Notes under the pieces: model-generated
What the model was told of the DNA's origin: nothing
Database searches by the model: none
The model's input: the letters and a program-made list of their open reading frames with translations, nothing else
Made by a program: the position numbers and the translations under genes
Source: Brevibacillus humidisoli
GTDB taxonomy: Bacteria > Bacillota > Bacilli > Brevibacillales > Brevibacillaceae
Reading direction: 5' to 3'
Length of the DNA: 64,000 nucleotides
Assembly (NCBI RefSeq): GCF_020923435.1
Contig: NZ_CP087263.1
Span: 2,685,970 to 2,749,969 of the forward strand
Shown: positions 57,402 to 64,000 of the stretch, in pieces
Position numbering within the stretch: position 1 is the stretch's first letter
Layout: every line of letters starts with the position of its first letter

Positions 57402-58223
57402 TTACTTCACTTGATAAATCGTATCGAGTGATTTCGTTTCAACGTCAATCTCGAATCCCATCCATTCTTCACCGATCTGTCGAAACAGGTGTGCATCACC
57501 GCTGGTATAAAACTGGTGCCGTACCCTGCTCTGGCCCTGATCGGCGTAGAGTTGGTGAAGGGAGAGCAGCGCACTCAATTCACGTGCCGTCTCTTCCGCT
57601 GAGCTGATCAACGTCACGTCACTGCCGATTGCCTGCTCGATCAGCGGAGCCAGGAGCGGATAGTGGGTACAGCCCAGGATCAGCGTATCCAATTCTTCAT
57701 GTGTAAGCGGAGCAATTACTTGCTCCACAATTTGCCGTGCTTCCGGCGTGTGATATCGGCCGCTTTCCACCAAAGTGACAAAAGGCGGACAAGCCATGCC
57801 CATCGTGTACAAATCTGGTTTCAGCCGCTGCAGCACTCGTTCGTACGCTCCCGCCCGAACCGTCATCTCTGTGCCGATGATGCCGATTCGTCCCGTCTTT
57901 GAAGCGGAAATCGCTGCTCTGGCACCCGGCTCGATCACACCGATGACCGGAACCGCCGTTCGGCTCCGCACCTCTTCCAACACGACGGCAGCCGCCGTGT
58001 TGCAGGCGATCACCAACGCTTTCACAGGGTATTGCAATACAAACTGTACCATTTGATTGGTAAACATCCTGATTTCGTCCGCAGGCCTCGATCCATACGG
58101 ACATCGTGCATTGTCGCCAAAATAGATAATCTGTTCCCGTGGCAATTGACGTATCACTTCACGCGCTACCGTTAGTCCGCCGACGCCAGAGTCTATAATG
58201 CCGATTGCTTGCGGTTTGCTCAT
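57402..58223 (-). CDS. murI: Glutamate racemase
   Basis: 273 residues. Catalytic cysteines lie in VIACNTAAAVV and LILGCTHYPLL; the N-terminal glycine motif reads IIDSGVGGLTVA. It makes D-glutamate for peptidoglycan. The ATG follows AAAGGAG. First gene of the murI-gerM group, matching Bacillus racE-gerM. Confidence 0.96.
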   Translation of the reverse strand: MSKPQAIGIIDSGVGGLTVAREVIRQLPREQIIYFGDNARCPYGSRPADEIRMFTNQMVQFVLQYPVKALVIACNTAAAVVLEEVRSRTAVPVIGVIEPGARAAISASKTGRIGIIGTEMTVRAGAYERVLQRLKPDLYTMGMACPPFVTLVESGRYHTPEARQIVEQVIAPLTHEELDTLILGCTHYPLLAPLIEQAIGSDVTLISSAEETARELSALLSLHQLYADQGQSRVRHQFYTSGDAHLFRQIGEEWMGFEIDVETKSLDTIYQVK

Positions 58224-58480
58224 GTCTGGGAGTCTCCTTTGTTTGAAAGGGATAAGTCGGTGCTATTACCATATGCGGACTCAGATAGCCACGCAACTTT
58301 ATTTTAGCAGGCGTTCCTCCCGACAGCACCCCTTCTCTCTTCACAGCCCCGTATCGTACTACCCTCTCTGGCGAGGTCAGAACCCTTGCTGGGCGTTTCT
58401 CATATAGTGGGAAGGGAATGAGAAAAACTTAGTTTCGCGAACTGACAACTTTCCGAGTGTACAGGAGAGAAGGAGGAATC

Positions 58481-59437
58481 GTGTTGAGACATGAGATTCA
58501 GCAGTTAATCGACTGGAGTCAATGGGGAATGCAGTGGGTAGAATACCTGCGGCGCAAGTTTCCTTCCCAGGATATAGAACGAGATCTGGCCGGATTTACC
58601 GACGCATTTATGGAGATAGGCAAAAAAGCAAGCATGCTCCGCAAAAAAGGAGATCCCAAGACTGAGATTACCCGTCTTACGACGCAAGCAGAGGAGATCC
58701 AGCAGCGCTTTCATCAGCTGCTGCGGCAGATCCAGAACAGCCAATCCGAGCCATCGCACCAAATGCTCCCTGTTTCCAATCAAGTGCGTCAGCCAGTGCC
58801 AATCAATCGACCCGTTCCCATCGGCGCGCACAAACTGCCGCCGCTGCCTTACGATTACGATGCTCTTGAGCCGCATATCGACGCGGAAACGATGCGGATC
58901 CATCACGATATCCTGCATCGCAATTACGTTGAGGGTTTGAATAAAGCCGAAACCATGATGGCTGAAGCCAGAACAACCAACAATTTTGACCTCATCAAGC
59001 ACTGGGAGCGGGAAGCTGCTTTTAACGGTGCCGGACATTACTTGCACACGATATTTTGGCAGGTGATGCATCCGAACGGAGGCGGCACGCCACAAGGTGA
59101 ACTTGCCGAGCAAATCATTCGTGACTTCGGTTCGTTTGATGCTTTCAAGCGCCATTTCTCCAAAGCCGCTGAAAAAGTGGAGGGAGGCGGGTGGGCCTTG
59201 TTTGTCTGGTCGCCGCGCGCCCAACGAACAACGATCCTGCAGGCAGAAAAGCATCAAAACCTCAGCCAGTGGGAATCGATTCCGCTGCTCGTCCTCGACG
59301 TCTGGGAGCACTCCTACTTCCTCAAGTATCAAAGCCAGCGGTCAAAATATATTGAAGCCTGGTGGAATGTCGTCAACTGGCCCCACGTCCAGGATCGGTA
59401 CCTGCAGGCGAGACGACTTCGCTGGCAGCCTTACTAA
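58481..59437 (+). CDS. sodF: Fe/Mn superoxide dismutase with N-terminal helical extension
   Basis: 318 residues. The C-terminal 205 residues are an Fe/Mn SOD with metal ligands in RIHHDILHRNYVEGL, FNGAGHYLHTIFW, and DVWEHSYFLKYQ. The first 110 residues are a charged, helix-forming extension (FPSQDIERDLAGFTDAFMEIGKKASMLRKKGD) like the one in Bacillus SodF; its role is unknown. GTG start at 58481 follows AAGGAGG by four bases; the TTG at 58484 is spaced slightly better. Metal choice cannot be read from sequence alone. Confidence 0.88.
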   Translation: MLRHEIQQLIDWSQWGMQWVEYLRRKFPSQDIERDLAGFTDAFMEIGKKASMLRKKGDPKTEITRLTTQAEEIQQRFHQLLRQIQNSQSEPSHQMLPVSNQVRQPVPINRPVPIGAHKLPPLPYDYDALEPHIDAETMRIHHDILHRNYVEGLNKAETMMAEARTTNNFDLIKHWEREAAFNGAGHYLHTIFWQVMHPNGGGTPQGELAEQIIRDFGSFDAFKRHFSKAAEKVEGGGWALFVWSPRAQRTTILQAEKHQNLSQWESIPLLVLDVWEHSYFLKYQSQRSKYIEAWWNVVNWPHVQDRYLQARRLRWQPY

Positions 59438-59446
59438 AATGGGACA

Positions 59447-59490
59447 GGTGACACTTCGCTCGCAAAACGACGGGCGGAGTGTCACCTTTT
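59447..59490 (+). terminator. Terminator of the superoxide dismutase gene
   Basis: A 13-base-pair stem (arms 59447-59459 and 59474-59486, one G-U pair), 14-base loop, then TTTT. Confidence 0.8.
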
Positions 59491-59673
59491 CCCGCACGGT
59501 AGAGACGTTTCTTGCGGCAGCACATGGATTGTCCAGCAAATCCTAAGTCCGGCTCTCACCCTCTCATCAGGTTGTACGAGCCAATGGTAAGGGCAAGCTC
59601 TGCAGCCGTGCAGGCCTATTTCAGGAGCGACAGTAGGTTATGGCACTTGAAACATTTTTCTTAGATGATAGGA

Positions 59674-59702
59674 TTTTGCGGATCTGTTAATCATGTTATA
59701 AT
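59674..59702 (+). promoter_or_regulatory. Promoter of the holin-like toxin gene
   Basis: TTTTGC (59674-59679), a 17-base spacer, then TATAAT (59697-59702). Transcription would start near 59709, about 63 bases before the toxin ATG. Confidence 0.55.
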
Positions 59703-59771
59703 TTACCATGTACAATAGACTCGGCTCCTCGAGGACAGTCGGCTCATCCCCGTGCGAAAGGGGGTGACGCC

Positions 59772-59852
59772 ATGACAGTGTACGAGGCATTAAGTCTGAT
59801 GCTTGCGTTTGGGACACTGATCGCACTCCTGTTCTCGACCAAAAAGAAGTGA
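59772..59852 (+). CDS. Putative holin-like type I toxin peptide
   Basis: 26 residues: a short N-terminus (MTVYEALSLML), a hydrophobic helix and a Lys-rich end (FSTKKK). This is the typical layout of the small holin-like toxins of Firmicutes. The ribosome-binding site GGGGG (59760-59764) is partly paired with CCCC (59748-59751) in the mRNA, which would keep translation low. The family normally has an antisense RNA antitoxin; I could not identify its promoter. Membrane insertion is inferred. Confidence 0.75.
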   Translation: MTVYEALSLMLAFGTLIALLFSTKKK

Positions 59853-59885
59853 CCTCCCCTGCCACTGATTAAGCCGGGAGGTCAC
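59849..59885 (+). terminator. Hairpin over the toxin stop codon
   Basis: Perfect ten-base inverted repeat (59849-59858 and 59876-59885) with a 17-base loop. No T-run follows, so it may act in mRNA stability or antitoxin pairing rather than termination. Confidence 0.5.
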
Positions 59886-59934
59886 TCGCCTGCACTTACG
59901 AGCCGTCCCGTCCGTGGAACGACTATTGTACAGG

Positions 59935-59969
59935 CCCGACAGGTGTTGCCCCACCTGTCGGTCTTTATT
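59935..59969 (+). terminator. Terminator of the toxin transcript
   Basis: Near-perfect ten-base stem (CCGACAGGTG and CACCTGTCGG) with a six-base loop, then TCTTTATT. Together with the preceding hairpin it gives the two-hairpin 3' end often seen in small toxin mRNAs. The rest of the 59853-60177 gap is AT-rich and shows nothing else clear. Confidence 0.6.
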
Positions 59970-60139
59970 ATGTGTATACCCTGTTGTTGCTGTTCATAAC
60001 CATTGTTGTGTCATCACAAAAACGATTCTATCACATCAAATCCAAAATATCGATAAATTTTGTATGATTTGACTCCATTCGCTGCATCAAAATACCTAGC
60101 TGCCTGTACCCGTCCCTTCCTTTTGACAAGGATGAGCAA

Positions 60140-60170
60140 GAGCAGAAACAGATGCGGCCCAATGGACCGC
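60140..60170 (-). terminator. Possible terminator after the HAD gene
   Basis: GCGGTCC and GGGCCGC (complement of 60164-60170 and 60154-60160) pair over a three-base loop, followed by a broken T-rich stretch on the minus strand. Confidence 0.4.
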
Positions 60171-60177
60171 TCTTCGC

Positions 60178-60993
60178 TCATCCTCGTCCCAGCAACAGCA
60201 TTTGCTGCAAGACGCGGGCTACCCCTTGCTCGTCATTCGACAGTGTGATCACATCAGCCTCCTGTTTCAGACGCGTACTGGCATTGCCCATCGCAACACC
60301 TACGGCGGCAGCGGTTACCATCTCAAGGTCATTTTGCTCATTGCCAATCGCCATGATCTGTACCCAGGTAAGCCCCATCAACGGTAAAAGCTTGCCAATG
60401 CCGATACTTTTATTCACGCCCTTGTGGACGATCTCGATGCCCCGCGGAGAGTCCCGAATCATGCTAAAAATCGCCGTCCAGTGCTGGAAGCGATGATAGA
60501 GTTGGTCAATCCGCTCCGGTTCATCGATGATCACGATCTTCATCGGCGCAACGTCGATCCGTGAGAGCTGGCCCACCCCCACTTCCGTATAGTCTACCTG
60601 ATGAATGGCCGAAAAACGGATCGTTTCCTCTGTCGCCGCCTGGACGTACAAATGATCATCTACATACACCTTGACATAGCAGCCCATTGCTTCTGCTTCT
60701 CGCAAAAACATTTGGGCTTTGGTGAGGGGCAGTGGTCTTTTCCAGAGCGGCTGCTCCTCACCTGGTCGGGCAACAAATGCACCGTTATAGGCAACGATAG
60801 GGATCTCTAGTCCGACCTGTTCGGCAATCATTGCCGTCGATCGATAGGTCCTGCCGCTGGCCAGTACAACCTGTATGCCGGCCTTCCTCACCGCTTGCAG
60901 CGTATCGACCGTATCCTGATGCAGTTGGCTATCCCGGTCCAGCAATGTACCGTCAATATCGATGGCAACCAGCTTGATGTCCTTATTGTTCAT
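60178..60993 (-). CDS. Cof-type HAD phosphatase
   Basis: 271 residues. HAD motifs: DIDGTLLDRD (I), LASGRTYRS (II), VNKSIGIGKLL (III, Lys) and IGNEQNDLEM (IV). The large C2-type cap points to the Cof/YidA group, which dephosphorylates sugar phosphates and other small phosphoesters. Its ATG overlaps the HPr-like gene stop (ATGA), so it is coupled to the sugar-acid operon; it may remove a pathway phosphate. Substrate unknown. Confidence 0.88.
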   Translation of the reverse strand: MNNKDIKLVAIDIDGTLLDRDSQLHQDTVDTLQAVRKAGIQVVLASGRTYRSTAMIAEQVGLEIPIVAYNGAFVARPGEEQPLWKRPLPLTKAQMFLREAEAMGCYVKVYVDDHLYVQAATEETIRFSAIHQVDYTEVGVGQLSRIDVAPMKIVIIDEPERIDQLYHRFQHWTAIFSMIRDSPRGIEIVHKGVNKSIGIGKLLPLMGLTWVQIMAIGNEQNDLEMVTAAAVGVAMGNASTRLKQEADVITLSNDEQGVARVLQQMLLLGRG

Positions 60994-61253
60994 CCATGAT
61001 CACCGTCAACCAACAGTCGCTCCAGACAGGCAATGGCTTCTCGTTCATCGGGACCGTCGGCTGCTATCACAACTTCGTCTCCCTTTTTCACCGCCAGCGA
61101 CATGATCCCGACAATGCTTTTCCCGTTGACTGACTTGCCCCCGTTGCTGATGGAAATCTCGCCTGTAAACGAAGTGGCCTTCTGTGCAAATGCAGCGGCA
61201 GGTCGGGCGTGCAGCCCCTGTTCCAGTTGGACGACAATCTTTTTCTCTATCAT
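60990..61253 (-). CDS. HPr-like phosphocarrier protein
   Basis: 87 residues, full HPr length. The active-site His lies in QGLHARPAAAFAQ and the regulatory Ser in NGKSIVGIMSLAV. Both the PEP-dependent and the HPr-kinase sites look intact. No EI (ptsI) gene is adjacent; it sits between the KDGP aldolase and HAD genes. It may be a dedicated carrier for the neighbouring transporter, or a Crh-like regulator. Start taken at ATG (MIEKKIVVQL); a few codons upstream are in frame. Confidence 0.88.
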   Translation of the reverse strand: MIEKKIVVQLEQGLHARPAAAFAQKATSFTGEISISNGGKSVNGKSIVGIMSLAVKKGDEVVIAADGPDEREAIACLERLLVDGDHG

Positions 61254-61289
61254 GTCGATCACCACTCCCATCCATCAAACGTATCTTTC

Positions 61290-62012
61290 TTACGATATGG
61301 CCCGCAGCAACTGACGAATATCCTCTATCCGTGTCAATCCAGTAGATTTGTCAACAATAGCCGTATAGACATGCGGAATCACTTGTTCCATACCATTTTC
61401 CAGACACACCTGTACGACCTGGCCGATCGTCTGTACATCAATCCCGCCTGTTGGCTCAAAGATGCGGATCTGGTGACGGACAGCAGCCTTTACCATCTCA
61501 ACCACTTCGTCCAGCCTGTCAACACCGTTGATCGGATAAAATTTGACCGAAGGGATGCCCATCTCCGCCAGCATCGCACACGCTGCGTCACAAGATATCG
61601 GATCGGGATAAGCCTGACTTTGCGGACCGGTGGAAACGATCACGTTACCTGGTGTGCCGCTGGGAGTAATCAGGGCATTCACGATCGTCTGAGCGCTCCC
61701 AACACTCTGCAATCGGGCCAGCGTATAGCCGGCAGCAGGAAATACCTGATTAACATGCTCCGGCTTGGTTCGTTCGGCCACCTCCGCCACTTTCGCCCAT
61801 TGACTGGGATCACCTGCCCCCAAGCCTACTGAGACCGGGATCTTGGCCTGCTGATATTGACGTACGACGTCAACAGCCGCTTCGACGGTTGGGTACGGCT
61901 TCACCATCAGTCCGATCAATACGTTGCCCTCTGTCTCCTCTACAATCGCTTTCGCATTCTCTACATCCCTGGCAAGTACGTTCAGTCTCACCTGTTGCTT
62001 TCTCTCTGTCAC
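61290..62012 (-). CDS. 2-dehydro-3-deoxy-phosphogluconate aldolase family protein, DgaF-like
   Basis: 240 residues, TIM-barrel aldolase of the KDGP/DgaF type (NVLIGLMVKPYPTVEAAVDVV, SVGLGAGDPSQW, SVKFYPINGVDRLDEV with the Schiff-base Lys, IFEPTGGID). DgaF of Salmonella cleaves KDGP to pyruvate and glyceraldehyde 3-phosphate at the end of D-glucosaminate breakdown. GTG start after GAGGAG; it overlaps the upstream lyase stop by four bases. Confidence 0.87.
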   Translation of the reverse strand: MTERKQQVRLNVLARDVENAKAIVEETEGNVLIGLMVKPYPTVEAAVDVVRQYQQAKIPVSVGLGAGDPSQWAKVAEVAERTKPEHVNQVFPAAGYTLARLQSVGSAQTIVNALITPSGTPGNVIVSTGPQSQAYPDPISCDAACAMLAEMGIPSVKFYPINGVDRLDEVVEMVKAAVRHQIRIFEPTGGIDVQTIGQVVQVCLENGMEQVIPHVYTAIVDKSTGLTRIEDIRQLLRAIS

Positions 62013-63133
62013 TGGTTTTTCTCCTCTCCTGGATTGGCGAAAATCGCTCTGATCCGCTCCAGAATGATCTGTTCCTGGTCTTGGAACAAGGGGCGCGGAT
62101 CGATGTTGATCACCCCTAGGTTGGCATAGTGATTGCGGGTATAGATAGCGGGATTGCCAGCCTCCAGTCGGCGGATCACCGCATACGCATCTATCCCGGC
62201 CACTTCTCTGTCTATGGTGAGTTGTGCCCGGTAGATGGGGCGACCTGCCTCATCCTGAATCACACGGGCGCTCACACCAGACAGCTCGTTGATTCTCTCC
62301 GCCAGCCACTCCATCCGTTTTCGTTGCTGCTCGGCCTCCGCTTCGGTGCGGTCGTATCGGGCTAGGGCAGCCAGTAGACCGATGATCGCTTCCTTCCCTA
62401 CTTTCATAGCGCGGCCGATCCCCTTGTACTGGGCGCGACACGCTTCGATCAGGTTGGCTCGACCGCAGATCAGACCGGATGTCGGTCCGCCAATCGCCTT
62501 TCCCCCGCTGTAGATCACCAGATCGGCACCTGCCTGCACATAACGGGTCAGATCTTCTTCGGCGGCCGCATCGACGATCAAGGGAAGGGCGTGACGATGT
62601 GCAACGGCTAGCATCGTCTCGAGGGACTGCATCCCTTTTTGCACGGCATGATGGGATTTGATATATAGCAGGGCAACGGTTCGTTCGTTGATCGCCGCCT
62701 CGATGTGCGCTGCTTCCACCAGATTGGCGTGGCCTGCTTCCACTACCTTGCCCCCGCCCAACCGAACCATCTGTGCGACCGATCCGCCAAAGTGAACCGC
62801 ATGCCCTTTTTGCACGATCACCTCATTGGCCAGTCCTTCTGATAAAGGAAGTTGCTCAATCAAGCGAAGATTGGTCCCGGCAATCACCGCAGCGGTTGAG
62901 ATGGCGATCCCCGCGGCTGCGCCCAAGGTAGGACAGCCATCTTCCGCACCCGTTGCAGCGGCGATTTTTTGGCCGGCTGCTTTGATTAATGCGGCGATAT
63001 CCACGTACTCCATCGCTGCTTCCCCCATCGCCTGGGCGACAGAAGGGTGGACAGCACTGGCTCCCAGTGCTGTCATCTTGCCGCTTGCATTGATCACCTG
63101 GCGCAAACCGTAGCGTTGGTAAATGTTCATCAT
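62009..63133 (-). CDS. PLP-dependent DgaE-like ammonia-lyase (SelA superfamily)
   Basis: 374 residues. SelA-like fold; the PLP lysine lies in DLVIYSGGKAIGGPTSGLI, with VINASGKMTALGASAVHPSV at the N-terminus and LPLIVDAAAEEDLTRYV before it. It resembles D-glucosaminate-6-phosphate ammonia-lyase DgaE, which forms KDGP, the substrate of the aldolase encoded next. The true substrate may be another 2-amino sugar acid. Two ATGs in tandem follow GGCGGG; stop and next start overlap. Confidence 0.85.
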   Translation of the reverse strand: MMNIYQRYGLRQVINASGKMTALGASAVHPSVAQAMGEAAMEYVDIAALIKAAGQKIAAATGAEDGCPTLGAAAGIAISTAAVIAGTNLRLIEQLPLSEGLANEVIVQKGHAVHFGGSVAQMVRLGGGKVVEAGHANLVEAAHIEAAINERTVALLYIKSHHAVQKGMQSLETMLAVAHRHALPLIVDAAAEEDLTRYVQAGADLVIYSGGKAIGGPTSGLICGRANLIEACRAQYKGIGRAMKVGKEAIIGLLAALARYDRTEAEAEQQRKRMEWLAERINELSGVSARVIQDEAGRPIYRAQLTIDREVAGIDAYAVIRRLEAGNPAIYTRNHYANLGVINIDPRPLFQDQEQIILERIRAIFANPGEEKNQ

Positions 63134-63155
63134 CTGTCCCGCCTTTGTTTCAAAC

Positions 63156-63812
63156 CTATTGGGTGGCGATAGGGAAGATCGCTCCCAGCAGCATCGCCCC
63201 GAGTATCGCTCCGCCCGCGATTGGTTTTTTGTAATAGTAGAAGACAGCCGCTCCGATTGTGGCTCCGATGCCTACCGGGATGGAAGCCATAATCGCCGAG
63301 ATGACGATCAGTGGGCCAAGATAACGGCCGGCCGCATTTCCCGCTCCCATCATCACATCTGCTCCAAACGTAGAGTTGGCCGAATTGATCGTAAACTTGC
63401 GTATCAAGATAATCACGCCACCGATCAAAAGCCCCAGTCCGGCTCCTGTGAGCAGAGCGAGCGGGAACGAAGTAAGCGGAGCCGTAATTCCTGCTCCCAG
63501 CAGCATCGCCGGGATCCCGATCCCTACACCTGTCTGTAAGGAACCGCCAATGTCAAGAATCCCCACCAGCGGCCCTTCCAGGACGCGGGCAAATAAGAAG
63601 CTGGCACCAAACGCAGCTGCCGCGCCAAAACTGCCTCCCTTTAACCCTGCTTCCAGCATGGCCACGACCGCAATGTCGTTAAAGGCCCCTACACGGTAGA
63701 CGTAATAGAGATGAGTCCCGGCAAAAATACCTGCCGACAAGAAAGCCACAAACAGCGGAAAAGCCCATTCGGAATACCAGAAACCTTTCGTCTGTTGATT
63801 GGTTGTTTCCAT
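63156..63812 (-). CDS. DUF4310-like integral membrane protein
   Basis: 218 residues with six or seven Gly/Ala-rich TM helices (LFVAFLSAGIFAGTHLYYVY, GGSFGAAAAFGASFLFARVL, FPLALLTGAGLGLLIGGVIILI, AIMASIPVGIGATIGAAVFYYY). DUF4310 proteins occur with DUF4311/DUF4312 proteins and the DgaE/DgaF-like enzymes; their role is not established. Position fits a transporter for the sugar acid that the two enzymes degrade. The ATG is two bases after the preceding stop. Confidence 0.75.
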   Translation of the reverse strand: METTNQQTKGFWYSEWAFPLFVAFLSAGIFAGTHLYYVYRVGAFNDIAVVAMLEAGLKGGSFGAAAAFGASFLFARVLEGPLVGILDIGGSLQTGVGIGIPAMLLGAGITAPLTSFPLALLTGAGLGLLIGGVIILIRKFTINSANSTFGADVMMGAGNAAGRYLGPLIVISAIMASIPVGIGATIGAAVFYYYKKPIAGGAILGAMLLGAIFPIATQ

Positions 63813-63814
63813 CC

Positions 63815-64000
63815 TTATTTCACCACCGATCCAAAGAATTTGTGCAGATCAATCAGCCATTGTGGCACGTCAACATCGATGCTGTGCAGCAGAGCCGCAT
63901 CGAATCCACGGAAGAATCCACTCAGGACGAACAGCAGCACAACGGCTGTCACCATCGTTTTGGTGAGGCGATTCCAGCCGCTATCATCCACCCCTTTGCC
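63815..64000 (-). CDS. DUF4311-like membrane protein (C-terminal 61 residues; continues past the window)
   Basis: Only the end is present: a loop, one TM helix (TKTMVTAVVLLFVLSGFFRGF) and an amphipathic tail (HSIDVDVPQWLIDLHKFFGSVVK). It abuts the DUF4310 gene. I assign DUF4311 mainly from position, because these families occur as neighbours; the fragment alone is not diagnostic. Confidence 0.55.
   Translation of the reverse strand, partial: GKGVDDSGWNRLTKTMVTAVVLLFVLSGFFRGFDAALLHSIDVDVPQWLIDLHKFFGSVVK

Noticed and set aside
58505-59332. 275-codon minus-strand frame opposite the superoxide dismutase
   Set aside because: The plus-strand frame holds all SOD metal ligands; the antisense frame has no domain.
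1-64000. CRISPR arrays, tRNA or rRNA genes, prophage or integrase genes
   Set aside because: No regularly spaced repeats, no tRNA-like cloverleaf sequence, no rRNA stretch and no phage-type gene were seen; the only mobile element is the IS at 41173-42717.

Overview
The window reads as one chromosomal segment of an aerobic, endospore-forming Firmicute, most likely Brevibacillus or a close relative in the Paenibacillaceae. This is inferred from protein content and gene order only. The order matches the Bacillus layouts maf-radC-mreBCD-minCD, valS-folC, spoVID-ysxE, hemAXCDBL, clpX-lonB-lon-ysxC(engB) and racE(murI)-gerM-rph-ysnA-ysnB, with lineage-specific insertions. Almost every gene is on the minus strand. 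No rRNA, tRNA, CRISPR array or prophage was seen.

Region by region. 1-7.9 kb is the cell-shape and division cluster (minD partial, minC, a PBP2-type transpeptidase, mreD, mreC, mreB, radC, maf, DUF4321 protein). 8-15.5 kb holds a SPOR-domain membrane protein and a valS-folC-murC operon behind a T-box leader. 15.5-19.3 kb is a three-gene partner-switching module (PP2C phosphatase, anti-sigma-type kinase, STAS protein) with no sigma factor beside it. 19.3-24.3 kb has a YitT protein and the spore-coat group spoVID plus two degenerate CotS-like kinases. 24.6-26.5 kb is an exported 5'-nucleotidase. 26.7-35.5 kb is a tetrapyrrole operon in the order hemA, hemX, precorrin-2 dehydrogenase, hemC, cobA-hemD fusion, hemB, an AhbA-AhbB-like fusion, hemL. 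It therefore carries both the uroporphyrinogen III trunk and a siroheme branch.

35.6-45.6 kb is a mixed block: a catalase behind a near-perfect PerR box, a GNAT protein, a small membrane protein, a chemoreceptor, an EamA transporter, an IS1182-type element, an M42 peptidase and a GH84-type glycosidase. 45.6-53.8 kb is the proteostasis block (engB, lon, lonB, clpX, clpP, tig), in which lon is split by one extra base in a run of seven Gs. 53.9-58.2 kb carries ysnB, ysnA, rph, gerM and murI. 58.5-59.4 kb is a superoxide dismutase with an N-terminal extension. 59.7-59.9 kb holds a 26-residue holin-like toxin gene.

60.2-64 kb is the distal part of a sugar-acid operon that runs off the window: DUF4311 (partial), DUF4310, a PLP-dependent DgaE-like lyase, a KDGP aldolase, an HPr-like phosphocarrier and a HAD phosphatase. 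The points that most deserve follow-up are this DUF4310/DUF4311 operon with its own HPr, the siroheme-decarboxylase-like fusion inside the haem operon, a fourfold internal repeat in PBP2, the orphan partner-switching module, the IS insertion next to a palindrome, and the lon frameshift.
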